From Aureobasidium sp. EXF-3400 (lineage: Eukaryota; Ascomycota; Dothideomycetes; Dothideales; Saccotheciaceae): a stretch of 64,000 bases of DNA. A program made the position numbers and the translations under genes. The stretch covers positions 112,969-176,968 of the forward strand of contig SWBL01000063.1 of the NCBI GenBank assembly GCA_024195585.1. Direction: 5' to 3'. Position 1 is the first letter of the stretch; every line of letters starts with the position of its first letter. This document shows positions 1 to 11,310 of this stretch, one piece after another. The notes under the pieces were generated by a model that was given only the letters and a program-made list of their open reading frames with translations, had not been told where the DNA came from and searched no databases.

Positions 1-624
1 TCTCATACTGGCTCCAGTTAGGGTAGAGGCAGGATCGAGATGAGATCTACTAACGCGGTGCCGTGCGGTGCGAGATGGAGATGTTTCCGCGGGAATTACA
101 CACCAGCGGAGTTTGAGGGTGATCACCTTGTCATCTGAGATGAGTATCATACATAAGGCGAACCTCACCAGTCTCACTCTGATGCTCTGGAGTGATCACC
201 AGACATACTTGAGTATTGCTAGTTATCGCAGACCGACTGGATTGATGCTGAAAAATGTGGTTGAAAATAGTCTTCATGACATCATAGTGATGTGTTTTTG
301 TATAGCGACGATCCACTACCCATCGGAAGCGGGATCAACAGGAGATTCGGACTTGGGAGCCGGGATAATTGCCGTAAGTCAGATACCAGATGGATATCTT
401 TCACATGCCAGAAGTTCAATTGATCGATTTGTCCCTCCTTGACCATATTTACAGCATGCAAAAAGTGATATAAGAAGCGGCCTGCATGGATAGCTATGAC
501 TTTCTGAGATTGCAGAGATGCCCTACACACCTTGAGCAGTCCTCAAGCATCCAACCAAGCCCACAGCGATACAATGCGCTGACACCCGCCCTCGGTGGAC
601 TCAAGGCACGTCTCCCCACGAGCA

Positions 625-1125
625 ACCAGGTCTGTGACGTTCTCCCTCTTACACTCATTCCCTGGCTCTGATACGTCTCCAATCAACCTGCCAATCACAT
701 GCTCAGGAGACGGTGGGGACAAGCTAAATATCATTGACCTGATCACTTACCTTGTCTTTCACTTCCCTTCCCTTCCATTCGGTAGGTTTAAACTTTAACG
801 TGTCGAAGTCGATTGAACGCCTGCCATGTACCAGCTTTCTCGGCGGCAAATTGCGCGCTTGCTGGTAGAGAAGTGATAGTTGATAAATCGTGGTGCTTTT
901 ATACTCAGCTTTGATACCCAACAACGATGAATCTCGGAAGCGAATCAGGTAGTTATCAACAAGCAAAGAACGTATTCTCCTAATTCATCATTCTGGAATA
1001 CATACCATCCTTACATCTCTGTTCAAATCCCTACTAGTTCTCTATTAAATTTCCTCTGGCAATCCTTAAGTCATCCTTTGTCTTCTAGGCAACTGATATA
1101 AAAGACTCATAAAGGTATGAATAGC
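625..1125 (-). repeat. Repeat unit copy A (intron-like core)
   Basis: This is one of three related units read best on the minus strand. An open frame ends at about 747 in GTAAGTGATCAGGTCAA, a good 5' splice site. It is followed by a TCTCCTGAG block and GTGATTGGCAG, a plausible 3' splice site at about 685. Beyond it lies the shared block ACAGACCTGGT (about 628). Toward higher coordinates the similarity to copy B continues to an ATATAAAAGACTC-type stretch near 1100. The frame has no ATG and no recognised domain. Repeat status is seen directly; the intron reading is inference. Confidence 0.5.
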
Positions 1126-1289
1126 TTACCTTTCACTCTTTCACCCTTGCTCTAACATTCGGTTGAGTTGGGTTTTCGATTGGTGAATCATCCGAACGAC
1201 GAGCCATACCCTGCGTCCGTGGCCATGACTGTGTCACATCGAACGAAGAGCAGCGTAATCTGTTACCATAAGAGAACCAGTCAGGAGGT

Positions 1290-1790
1290 CCGTGAAGCTC
1301 GTTTTTATCCTGCTTGATCCCACTTCTCTGACATCTCTTTTGGTTTGACTCATGATCTTGTTCAGCAACTTAGGAGATAATGGAGACACACTAAGCATCG
1401 TTGACCTGAGCACCTGTGTTTTGTTCCTTTCCCATTGCTTGCTTGCGAGTGAAGTTTGAAGGTTGAGAGCCAACATCGCCACAGGAGAGAAATTGTTCGT
1501 CACGGCTCTCCCGCATCTAGAGTCTGAACCTGGTTTTTGACGAATGGTGATCAGAATACGCTTCGTTGTATTTTCATACCTTAGCAGTGATGAAACGTAA
1601 AAGTGAGGACGAAAAGAACAGCGAAAGTGAATCGGAAATCTTCTCTTTATCCATCTGTTCATCTGCTATATCATAGAGAGGGCTCAACCAATTAGGGCTT
1701 TTTGTATCCATATCCAATCCACATCTAATATCCTTTAGTGTAGAAAATATAAGACTCAAAGAACAACTACGGTAAAGAGGAAGCAAAGTC
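1290..1790 (-). repeat. Repeat unit copy B (intron-like core)
   Basis: This is the second related unit, minus strand. The core is GTGCTCAGGTCAACGA at about 1420, where the donor is weakened compared with copies A and C. It is followed by TCTCCATTATCTCCTAAG. The flanking frame encodes VSSLLRYENTT-like residues that resemble VSSPLRY in copy C, and the other side carries a degenerate form of the GACCTGGT block (about 1285). Similarity to copy A extends to the AAATATAAGACTC stretch near 1750. No function is assigned. Confidence 0.5.
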
Positions 1791-2124
1791 GACTCTACGG
1801 TTAACTTCAACGTGCTCTTGAAAGCTATCATGAAAATATGCAATTCTACTAGCAGATTCACAGATGTGATCGACCTCAAGAAGCAGTAGCTACGTGCATC
1901 GAGCTTTCTCACACAGTTAAAGTCACTCCCAGAATCAATCTAGTACCAGAGTGAGTTCCCACAGATCCAAAAGAGCACATAAATAGCCTGCAGGACTTCC
2001 AGATGGGGGAAGAACTCATACGCTCGCTCAAACACAGTCTTCTCGGATATCATCACCATGATTGACCGTGGCGGTCGTGACTGGCTGCTATTATTTTCGA
2101 TGTGTTGACTCTGATCGGCTAATG

Positions 2125-2529
2125 AGAAGGAGACCAGGTCTGTATATCTACACTACTTACCCCTCTCCCCGGTTCCCTGCTCTGTCCCTCGTTCTTGTGA
2201 TCACACGATCAGGAGATAATGGGAGATGATGGAGAGAGTTTGGGGGTCGTTGACCTGATGACTTACTTCCTCCTCTTTGTTGTATCATTGCGGGAGCTTG
2301 TGAGAGAATCTTGTAAAGCAGCAGCCTTAGGTGGCGGACTCGACACCCTCCGCAGTTTGTCTCTCTTAGACCAGTCGCCTCCCCAGTTGAAAGTGGAGAG
2401 ATTGTGGTGATGCCTCGTGGGGCTTTTATGCCTCGGTGGTGAATACCTCAGTGGTGATGAGACTTGGAAGCGAGAAAGGGGGTGACGAGTATGAATTTTA
2501 TCTATACCCGTGAATCTGTTTGATGTCAT
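2125..2529 (-). repeat. Repeat unit copy C (intron-like core, ATG-started frame)
   Basis: This is the third related unit, minus strand. An ATG at 2529 opens an 88-codon frame with no recognised domain. It runs into GTAAGTCATCAGGTCAACGA at about 2272, then TCTCCATCATCTCCCATTATCTCCTGA and GTGATCACAAG at about 2200. The ACAGACCTGGT block follows at about 2130. Shared blocks are in the same order as in copies A and B. Whether this is a decayed gene family or a repeat carrying an intron cannot be settled from the sequence alone. Confidence 0.5.
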
Positions 2530-2579
2530 GGGCCTTGCCTTCGCGTTCTCGCCAATCTTCGATCTTTCTTGCCCCTGCT

Positions 2580-4031
2580 CTATACCACAGCAACACCATT
2601 GCCATTTGCACTTCCATTCTCATGTCCATTTCTATTCATAACCACATCTCCATCTACATTAGCAGTAACCCCCGCACCACCACTAGTGCAACCAGGACAA
2701 TTATGCACCACCTCATGGCAAAAAACATCACAATCGACGCAAAAGTGTCTTTCGCAGGAAGGACACTCATACCTACTACTCTCACTCGCACCCTCTGCTC
2801 TTTTCAGTTGCGTCTCCCCTCCTGCCTCTATTCCCTTCGGTGTTGCAGGAAAAGCTGACAAACAACCAAAACACCTAGAAGAGTTCTTCTGCACAGCTCG
2901 TTGCCAAGAAACTTCATTCCAGAGGAGCAGAGGAAACAAGTGGTGGTAACTGCGTGCCAGATGTGTGGAGAGGATTAAAGTTAAATCGCACGCTGGACAT
3001 GTTTGTGGCAAGGAGCACACTTTTGCAGAACAGCGGGAGCAGTTGTAGCCGCCATTGGTGAGGATGCCATGGCAAGCGCATAGAGTTGCTTGAGCCTCGG
3101 TGTAGCGGGATGGAAAGCCCATTTGGAGTAATGCGGATCTAGACGTTGCTGAGGTGGAGGTAGAGGTTCGCATGACGGGTGGTGTGGTGATTGCCATGAG
3201 TAATTCTCGATAGTGTGGTTCGTCGAGCGCAACATTGTAGCTGCCTGTGTCGCCTGCATTTGTCCTTGCACATAAATCTGCGCAAATGTGCATTTGTGCT
3301 GCTAAACCAATGACGGTAACCCGTAGCTTGTCTCTTACACATGCATTGATGGTTTGGTGTATATCGCCCGGATCTGCAGAACTCAGTGCACCGAGTATAA
3401 TTACCACTTCCCTGGTGCCGTGGGAGGGTGTATGGTATAACGCCGCTCTGCTCATATCCAATGCATTCTGCAAACTAGCCGCGCCTTTAGGTTCTGTATT
3501 TCTCAACTCTTTCAATGCAGAGATATGGTCGTTGGGGTTTCCACTGAGCTCTGAGATGCGCACTGCCAAGCCATCTCTCATACCCAAAATACCCAGTTGA
3601 GAAATCGGATTCTGCTCGAAGAATTCGCGGACAAAAGCCATGGTGTAAGTGAGCGTGAGCAAAAACCTCGTGGGCCGTAAATCCTTCTCCAGCATCGCTT
3701 GCGACAAATCCAGCACCAGCAAGCAATGCCGTATGATACCTCGTTGCAATGGTGTAGTGTCCTTTTGGAGTCGCAATCGTTTTGTGGCTTCTTCCATGCC
3801 TCCCAGTACGGAAGTGAGGTTGCCATCGTCGCCCTCGTGCAGATCCCAGTTTTTTTGGGCGCCGGCTTCCCAGCGTGCGCGGTTGCCTGAGGAGCTGTCT
3901 TTTGGGGTTGCTTTTGCTTTGCCGGGGTCGCGGAGGCGGGAGGGGTTGGTGGAGCGAGAGTTGCGCGTGTTGAGGTCTTCGTTTGCGTCGTCGGACATGT
4001 CCATGTCGTAGTCTATGTCGTGGTGCGCCAT
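2580..4031 (-). CDS. SSL1: TFIIH subunit Ssl1/p44
   Basis: This single-exon gene of 483 aa encodes the p44/Ssl1 subunit of the TFIIH core, which supports the XPD/Rad3 helicase in RNA polymerase II transcription and nucleotide excision repair in the nucleus. After an acidic, low-complexity N-terminus (about 1-80) comes the family block with LQRGIIRHCLLVLDLS and TRFLLTLTY, the start of a von Willebrand A-like domain (about 95-290). Next is a cysteine-rich segment with CxxC pairs (CSRC, CPAC; about 315-350). Near the C-terminus lies a C4/RING-like zinc domain (YECPSCERHFCVDC, HNCPGC; about 415-450). Length fits the family, which is about 450-500 aa in fungi. An Asn/Gly-rich tail follows the last zinc ligands. 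The ATG at 4031 is the first in frame. Confidence is high on the combined vWA and zinc architecture. Confidence 0.93.
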   Translation of the reverse strand: MAHHDIDYDMDMSDDANEDLNTRNSRSTNPSRLRDPGKAKATPKDSSSGNRARWEAGAQKNWDLHEGDDGNLTSVLGGMEEATKRLRLQKDTTPLQRGIIRHCLLVLDLSQAMLEKDLRPTRFLLTLTYTMAFVREFFEQNPISQLGILGMRDGLAVRISELSGNPNDHISALKELRNTEPKGAASLQNALDMSRAALYHTPSHGTREVVIILGALSSADPGDIHQTINACVRDKLRVTVIGLAAQMHICADLCARTNAGDTGSYNVALDEPHYRELLMAITTPPVMRTSTSTSATSRSALLQMGFPSRYTEAQATLCACHGILTNGGYNCSRCSAKVCSLPQTCPACDLTLILSTHLARSYHHLFPLLLWNEVSWQRAVQKNSSRCFGCLSAFPATPKGIEAGGETQLKRAEGASESSRYECPSCERHFCVDCDVFCHEVVHNCPGCTSGGAGVTANVDGDVVMNRNGHENGSANGNGVAVV

Positions 4032-4697
4032 GCTGTGTGGCGCTGTCTGTGGTGTGCGTGCGGGTCTGTTAGGTCGTTCGATGGGTGTGGGAATGAGGTG
4101 CGGAGGTGTTGATATGAGATCCAGAGGTGCAGCAGGTCGTGCTGGTCAGGTGTGGTTGATGCGATTAGGTTGTGTTTGGTCATGACTTGACTTCAGATGT
4201 TTACCGTGATGCAGCTTTCTCCACATTTCACTTTCACGCGTCATTGCATATAAATATACACACTTTACACTAACAAACTGCCTTCACTTTCAGGCTGATC
4301 ACACTGATCAAGATCGACCTGCCGATGATAGTACACACAAGACGTTGATTCACAACCAATCTCACATTCAGTACATTAATTCGACAGAAAAGTCTCTACG
4401 AAAGTGAGACATTCAAAACTGCTATTTTATCATCCTCCTTCTCCTTCTGCATGGGTATTGAGGAAAAGCAAAAGGCGTTCGATAGCGAAAAACATTAACA
4501 ACGAAAGAGAAAAAAAAAGAAACAAAAGTCATTAGGTTAAGAAAGGGAAAGCATCCCAGCCATCAATCAATCCAACGCCGTGCTGCTTCATGATGTGATA
4601 GTCAAAGAAAAAAATACGGAAAATCCAGAAATGTTGTTACTAGTCGTGCTCGCGGGTATAAAATTGTCAATAAGTGTGCGGTTTGTGGTCGGTTGTT
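4032..4697. other. Intergenic between SSL1 5' end and the Chs7-like gene 3' end
   Basis: This holds the SSL1 promoter (its proximal part) and the 3' untranslated region of the Chs7-like gene. Both genes lie on the minus strand. A purine-rich stretch with short A-runs lies at about 4500-4530. I see no further gene. Confidence 0.5.
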
Positions 4698-5880
4698 TTA
4701 GTTGTTATAGGTTGATGTTTCGGTGGAGGAGGGAAGAGGCCAGTCGTCTTCGGTGATGCTGGACCAGAAGACCCAGATCATGACGATGGACAAGAGGGTA
4801 AAGAGTGTCTCGAAGAGTCCTCCATTGATGGCTCCGTTGGTTGCATTGCAAAGGTGCACGCTGATGACATATTGGAAGACTTGTCCGATAGCGAAGAGGA
4901 TCACTGCTGCGACGAGGTAGACTGGAGAGACATGTTAGTCATGTCATTACGCATAACTCGAGGATACAACTTACGCATAGGTCTGACCTCACCAAGAACC
5001 CTGACGACAATGAAAGCCTCCAAAACGAAGAAGATGGTGAGGAAGACGAGAGGAACCAGTTGATACAATGTGTAAAGGGCGTATGCGCGGTTAGGGGCTA
5101 CGAGCGTGTTGTCCCAGTATCCAGTCCAGCTGAAACCAGTGTCGAGAGCAATGTAGCCAGTACCGACGAAAAGAATAGCCGCAGAGCCAAAGATCAAAGC
5201 AAGAGAGACAAAGGTACCATCATCCAAGAACTGATAGCCGACGGCACCATTCATGAGGAGAATCCATGTGGTCGCAATGATCGAGGCAATGTGTACGGCA
5301 GAGAAGGCCTGGACTTGTTAGTCGTGTCAGGTAGACAAGCTTCATGTCAGAACAGACTCACCCGTCGTACGGCGCCATTGAGGGGGAACCAGCCAATGGT
5401 GAAGATTTCGCAGATCGAGATGATGATGAAGCCGAGAAGGAACAGTTGCATCTCCCTGGAAGACTAGTCAGCTTGTGTTGACAGCAGCAGGGCAAGAGGC
5501 CAAGTACCTTCTTCCAACAGCAGCGCGCTTTCTATTCGACCTCCAGATCAGGAACAGGGCGATGAGAATGGCGATACCGTCGATCAATATGGAACCAAGA
5601 TTGGCGAGATATCTTCCTCCTCCGAGTGAGATACCCTGTAGGTCGCATCCTCCAAAGCCAGCGCCGCCTCGTGATGGAGATTCGGAGAAGAGCTGTCGCA
5701 AGATGTCAATTGGGAGTGAGGGTGGTGGGTTGAAGAGGTGGTCGTACATTACACACTGGCAGTGTTGATCGCAAGCTACCTGTGTCGCGACAAAAGTCCT
5801 GTAGACCATGTGTTAGCCTCGACTACTCTATACACTGTGGAATGAGTTGGGCGTACGTGAAATTTGCCGTATTGGGTCAT
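4698..5880 (-). CDS. CHS7: Chs7-family chitin synthase export chaperone-like membrane protein
   Basis: Six exons join in frame: 5880-5857, 5798-5748, 5692-5508, 5455-5362, 5308-4975 and 4921-4698. They give 303 aa. The N-terminus has the family signature of an FxxFC...LPVCN cysteine pair (MTQYGKFH, then DFCRDTG). After it come about seven hydrophobic segments, including IDGIAILIALFLIWRSNRK, the AVGRREMQLFL junction, LLMNGAVGYQFLDDGT, and the C-terminal LFETLFTLLSIVMIWVFWSSITEDDW. Chs7 proteins reside in the ER membrane and are needed for class III/IV-type chitin synthases to leave the ER. Filamentous fungi carry several paralogs, so this may be a paralog and not the strict CHS7 orthologue. 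Introns are 50-60 nt except for one of 53 nt with a tight branch site. The two tiny first exons are inferred from frame and motif fit. Confidence 0.85.
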
Positions 5881-7213
5881 GTCTGGTGGGATTCAAGTGT
5901 TGGGCGCCTCGTCGTGGGTCGTGTTTATTACGTCTGAGTGAGGTAGAGCGAACGTCGTTGTCGAAGGAAGGGCAGAGCGAGAGATTACACGATTAGACGT
6001 CTTCACCGACAAGAGACAGCGAGACAGAGAGCGGCGAGAGTCGTCGTCGAGGTTGCGCGCGGTCGACGGTCAAAGACTTCTCGCGGCTCGTTGCTTGCAG
6101 GGCTGGCACTTGGACTGGCACTGACACTTTCGTCTCCTTTGGCTGCATTCACGGTACACCCGCCAAGCCACGAGCTAAACAGGGCGCACCAAACAGGCTT
6201 TTGCTCTGGAATCGCTCATCTCATGGCACGAACTGGTTTCGCCATGGTTAGCACCCCGAGCAACCCGCAGCTAGCCTGACCACTAGCAGTCGCATCTCCC
6301 GCAAGCCCCCATCATGAAAGCCTCGCCTTTGAAAGTGCCTCCTTCTCCTTTGATGTTCCTCTGTCTTTATCGACATCCAAATCTTCGGTAGAAAGACGTT
6401 TCTCGTTGATCCCGCGAACATACCCCAAGCAACCATCTGATTTGTACGTCAGTCGCGACGGCCCATCTCAAACGTCTTTTTGTCCTTTGTATCTTTGTCT
6501 CTTGCTGTGACCTGGGTGGCTGGTCATTTAACAAGGGGAGGCCAAGCTTCTTGCCATCCCGCCCTCCCGCTTGCATATAGCTCCACCACCACCGAGTCAC
6601 ACACCAATCACAAAGCTCTAGACTTTAAGCGCTCTTGCCTTGCCGACACATTTTCGAGATGAACCTCTTCAACATCCTTGCGACTCATCCCTCTCTATAT
6701 TCCTTGCAGACAATGTCTTTGCTGGATTCATCCACTCAACAACAACACAAAAGAACCAAAAGATCTCAGCTTGGGAACAAACCTTCAGAATCCGGTGCAA
6801 CACCGCTTCCACGGCACAGACACGAATCAATAAAAGTCATGCTTTCCCAACCACCTGCTTTCCGTCCATATGCTCCCGTCATATACTTCTGCTCTACTCA
6901 ACCACATTCTGCCCTTTGTGTGTAACTCTCTTTCCTTTGCATGCATGTCCTTGTTCCTGCATATGTCGAGGTCAGCTTTCCCGCCATCTCGGAACAGCGC
7001 TGCTTTGCATGAACGCAATTTCCCCTGTCAGAAAGCCAATGTAAGTGATGAGCCAACCATCTCTTTTATTTCTGGCAGCCTCGCGCCGAAACTTTATTGC
7101 CGAGGGATAGGGGATCTCAGTGCTTGCATTTTTTGATACATATGGCTGCTGTGGTCTGCATACCTGAGAAGGTAGAGTTGTGTGAGTGGATTTATATTCG
7201 CGATCAATGCGCA
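5881..7213. other. Intergenic, promoter side of the Chs7-like gene
   Basis: Open frames on both strands are short, lack protein-like composition and share no recognised motif. The part next to 5880 is rich in GAGA/CGAGA and GTCGTC repeats and probably serves as promoter and 5' UTR of the Chs7-like gene. The part near 7200 is downstream of the amidase. Confidence 0.45.
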
Positions 7214-9057
7214 TCAGTCTGAAGAACTTTTGCGCAGTTCCTCCAAGACTCCTGCTATCATGATTGCTTTCTCCTCGCCATAGTGTCCGGTGACTAGTTG
7301 AATACCCACGGGCATGCCTTCTACCAAGTCTATATCGTATTGCGCGTGATTGAACTCATCGCTCTTGTTCTTCGGCGTGTATTCCTTCCACCCAGTACAA
7401 GCTTCGACGCCGTCTAACTCCCTATCTGCGACTACTCCAGTCGGCACTGCCAATGCAGAGTAGTCAAGCAGATTCCAATGAGCGCTGTAGCCCACATACT
7501 GGTCACTGATAACCCATTGCTTAGGCTTGTAACCTACCCAAGGCAACACTGGTGCAATAATAGCGTCAACACCCGCTTCGAGCATCTTTTCAGCATACAT
7601 CTGCTTGTACTCTAGTATCTTGCGAGCCAATGCCTGTCGCTGCGGTAGGTCGAATTTGTTCTCGGATTTTCCAACCAACATGCCTTCAATGAGCGGCTGT
7701 GGCGGGTCTGACAGATTGCCAGCGGCTGCGCAGCCTTCGCCTCCGTCGGCCAGGATGGCTGGTTCCCAGAGTTCGTAGTACGATGTTGGTTGTGAGGATG
7801 CGTCCCAGTCTATGCATTCGTGGCCGGCGTTGGTGAAGAGTTGGCGGATGTGATTCATTGCTCGCTGGATGGGAGGTTGAGGAAGTACGTAGCGATCATC
7901 ATGAATGAAGCCGAGCTTGAGCTTTTTGCCAGTGGGGAGTGTGGTGAGTTCTGTTCGCCAGGGGATCGGTGGTATGCTGGGGTCGATCTGCCAGGGATTG
8001 CTCGAGCAGTAGGCTTCCATGTATGTCTTGAGCGAGTCCAGAGACCAGGTCAAAGGGCCAGCAACAGAAGGAATCAGATATTCCTGATGGTTTGCTGCTC
8101 TGCGCCATGATACCCTGAAAGCCGAAGGGCAAAGGCCATAGATACCCTGCAAAACAGCCGGAATACGGATCGAACCACCAATATCAGTACCGATACCAAT
8201 GACTGAACCCTTTCCACCCCCCAATGCTCCCTCACCTCCTGACGAGCCACCAGACACAAGCCCACGATGCAGAGAGTTAACACTCTGTCCAAAGACATGG
8301 TTATAACTATCCCTAAAGCGAAGGTACGATTAGCGTGGTTTGGCTAGACTGGTTGGTAATGACACCGCGCTCTTGCTGGACACGTGTGATCCACTCTGCA
8401 GGACGCCGTCCTGGACGGTGTTTCGATAGAACACGGTCTTCGGACTTTTCGTACAGAATGTGAAGACAGTACCAGCACTGAACGTGGTGTTTGTACCTTC
8501 GGTTTAACTCACGACATCATCATACTCTGCGGAACGTTGGTCTTGACATACAGCACAGCTCCCAGCCTCACAGCCTGTGCAATAGTAGAGACACTGTGCT
8601 GCTCAACAGGCTTGAAGCATAAGCCGGCCCACCCAACACAAGCATCATAGCCCTCCACCTCACAACAATCTTTCAGTGAGATTGGCAAACCATGAAGTGG
8701 ACCAGTCGGCTTTCCAGTCTTCGCAAATTCTTCATCTAATCTCTCTGCTGTTTCCAATGCATCCCCAAACATGAGTTCCGTGCAGCATTTTGTTAGTTGC
8801 TGCAATATGGCGGCTCGTTTGCAGAATGCAGTGACCACTTTGACAGCTGTGAGCTCTCCAGTTTGTAGCTTTGGAACCAAGATTGATGCATCGGTGTTAG
8901 TAATGTCGAGTTCTTCGGCGCTCAAGATACCACAGTTCTCGACGATTGGGATGGAGGATTTGTAGTCGGTGGGGAGTGGGTTTAAGCGCCAGGTGAATGG
9001 GATGTTTCCGGCTTGGAGCTCGCGCTTGAAGTGGCAGATGTCTTGCCAGGTGGACAT
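7214..9057 (-). CDS. Amidase (acetamidase/GatA signature family)
   Basis: Two exons, 9057-8513 and 8312-7214, join in frame to give 547 aa, the usual size for fungal acetamidase-like enzymes. These hydrolyse carboxylic amides to acid plus ammonia, usually in the cytosol. The catalytic Ser-cisSer-Lys set is visible. The lysine is in GLPISLKDCCEVEG of exon 1. The serines are in SGGSSGGEGALGG (about 202-214) and GTDIGGSIRIPA (nucleophile near residue 229). The C-terminal half carries the expected alkaline loop APVLPWVGY and a GMPVGIQLV block. The longer open frame begins at TTG (9084), so the first ATG (9057, MSTWQDI) is chosen. The 200-nt intron is unusually long for this window and contains a perfect 6-bp inverted repeat (CAGGAC..GTCCTG). 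Substrate cannot be inferred. Confidence 0.9.
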
Positions 9058-9510
9058 GATGACAATGTATTGTTTGGGGAACAAGACACAAGTGACAGAG
9101 AGAGGGAAGGTGGGAAGGGGAAGATGGACAGATCATCTTATCAATCTAAAGAGGATGTCGAACGATCGGTCCACTTTAATCGTCATTGGCATTTGTGATA
9201 GTATCAATGCAAGTCATGCATAATTTATGTAGAGCTCCCATCTGGTGACAGCGCCAAGCTGAGAGCTTCCATCTTTCCACCGTGTTGGATGCCTTCTCCA
9301 TTGATTTCCTGTCTCTTTTCAATATACGATACTTGCGCATTGGCTCAGAGAACTCTAAGCTCATCAAGGTGTATCTACAGCTCACGTCGGGATCTCCAGT
9401 GCCGACTTCTCTTCCGGTGACAGCGTCAAGCTGAGAGCTTCTGTCAGGTGGGATGGAGCTCTTCTCCATCCTCGACTCGTAGAGACGATCAATCCTGTTG
9501 ACTGCTGTTC
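9058..9510. other. Intergenic with amidase promoter and direct-repeat pair
   Basis: This segment lies between the amidase start and the stop of the next minus-strand gene. Apart from the direct repeat annotated separately I see no gene. It must contain the amidase promoter. Confidence 0.5.
9244..9470. repeat. Direct repeat pair, 27-bp core
   Basis: The block GGTGACAGCG(C/T)CAAGCTGAGAGCTTC(C/T) occurs at 9244-9270 and again at 9416-9442, differing at two positions. In both copies CTTCTCCAT follows some 15-25 bases later. Both copies lie 190-400 bp upstream of the amidase start, so a regulatory role is possible but unsupported. Confidence 0.7.
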
Positions 9511-10689
9511 TTAGCGTATGACCATGTTCAACAACCCCGCCTTGATCCTTCCATCATCATCACCACCACTCATGGTATAGTCTTCTTGCGCCTTTCTAAT
9601 CCGAGGCAGCCAAACCCTATCAGGAAGAGAGGATTCAACATCATCTGCAAATACATCTCCATCATATCCCGCCTCCTCCAGTAGCTTGAGATACTTCTCG
9701 GAGAGCCCAATCGCTTCCTGTTGCGCGTCTCGGAAGAAATCCACTGCCTCTCCCACGCGTTGCTTGCATTCCCTTACATCTACCATTCTGGTTTCTTCCG
9801 CTGTCATGCCGAAGCGCATAGGGTAATCGCGAGTGTCGACGAGATAACACAGGTGCGCATTCGCCATTTCTCCTGGTTCACGAGCGTCCTCAATTCTAGG
9901 ATCTGGAAAGGAGGTTAGACATGCCGCATCATTGCAAGAATTGCAGCATACAAGTATCCACTTGTACCCCATCTTCGAACTCCATGAGTCTCTCAAGTAT
10001 GTATTCCAGCTCATCGTACCAAGCTTCGAAGATATCGCTGGCTTCTCGAGCAGCTCTGGCATATCCTGGAAATTTACTTTCGAGGTCGCCTGTCTGTACC
10101 ATTGGAGGTTTGTATGCTTCGGTAAGCATGAGTAAGTGATCGCATATCTCGTCGCAGTGTCCTCGGATGTATGGACTGGTAGATGCGGCATAATCGTGGA
10201 TTACCTTCTTGGACCAGTGATATGACATGATGCTTGCACTGGACGACTTGAATGCAAGAACATCCGAGGATACGGCTTGCTTGATATAGCAGCTTTGTTT
10301 GTTTCTCGTCCTGTCCAACGTGTTTCGGTGTGTTTGCTGATCAGTGTGGTAGAGCTTGCTCTTTCATACTTTGATATCATAGGTTAAGCAGCAAACCTCG
10401 ATGCCTGACAGCAACAATATGCCTTCTGCAGCTAGGAGATGGATATCTGATCCCAGTGTGTCTGGATGGAGATTTCTACTCAACTCATGCTTTGTCCCTG
10501 ACTTATCACTCCATGCTTGCGTGGCCAGGCGATCGAGAGCTCGTAGGCTTTCACGAAAAAAGCTTCGTGTATCTTCTCCTGACTCATACAACTATCTCGT
10601 TATCTTCTCAGTTACGACGGGATCCCTCGAGGCTTGTCCACTCGTGTCAAGACGCTGTTCGACTTGATGTTCATTTTCTCGACTGTCAT
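9511..10689 (-). CDS. Hypothetical protein, four exons
   Basis: I do not recognise the family. A consistent four-exon model gives 339 aa: exons 10689-10642, 10591-10397, 10336-9952 and 9902-9511, with introns of 50, 60, 49 nt and GT-AG ends. The last intron has a clean CTAAC branch site. The protein is soluble, without signal peptide or membrane segment. It starts MTVEKMNIKSNS, has an Arg/Leu-rich helix-like first third, then an acidic, probably helical segment (EAWYDELEYILERLMEFEDG), and ends with DDDGRIKAGLLNMVIR. Residue spacing suggests an all-alpha fold. It lies head-to-tail with the amidase. The first exon is the least certain part. Confidence 0.5.
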
Positions 10690-11310
10690 TTTAGCCTAAG
10701 CAAGCACATGATGCCTCTAAGCACTTCCTTTCTTTTTCTTGCTAGGTACTTCATCATGCACGAATGGAGTAACTCATCGGGTCTAGCAAGCTGACTTTCT
10801 GAGTGCAGTCTATTTAATAACACGTTACGAAGCCTTATAATTATGAACAGATGTGTATTACTTACACGTTGTGGTATTCACGAGGAATCTGTTGTGGTTA
10901 TTAGGATGACCCTGCTGTTTACGACTTTTGACCACTCGGGAGAGATGATGTGTCACCCCGACGCTCCCTTCCTCCGCGGGCCGATTTGCAGATTTGCCGA
11001 ACAAAGCAAAATGAGCTTGCCGTTCCGGACGTGTTATGTACTCCGTACTCGAGAAACGTCCGAGTATTTTGCCAAATGACACCGAGTCGTGGGCAGTTGC
11101 CAACGTCATTTGTGAGTCGCATGCTTATTCAAAAGCTTTTGCCGGTGCCGGGATGCATCATAATTCGGTCAATCGCCTTTCCTTCCATACATCCGTTTCT
11201 CGATACCCGAAGCTTTCCTAAAGCTTGATCTCACTGACATACGGTTGGGTTGTCTTCTTTATCTTTCTTATCATACATACATCTCCTAATCCTCCCCCTC
11301 GAGCAACACG
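10690..11310. promoter_or_regulatory. Divergent intergenic region upstream of the hypothetical gene and SCOT
   Basis: This 620-bp segment separates the divergent starts of the hypothetical minus-strand gene and the plus-strand CoA-transferase. It must hold both promoters. A CT-rich leader (TCTTTATCTTTCTTATC) precedes the transferase ATG. No specific operator could be identified. Confidence 0.5.

Larger units (their letters stand above)
1..2579. other. Gene-poor left end with repeated degenerate units
   Basis: I could assemble no intact protein-coding gene here. Open frames are short and change frame often. The stretch holds three diverged copies of one sequence unit, listed separately. The first 600 bases show nothing I can name. 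Short purine/pyrimidine-rich tracts occur but no long microsatellite. Confidence 0.6.
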
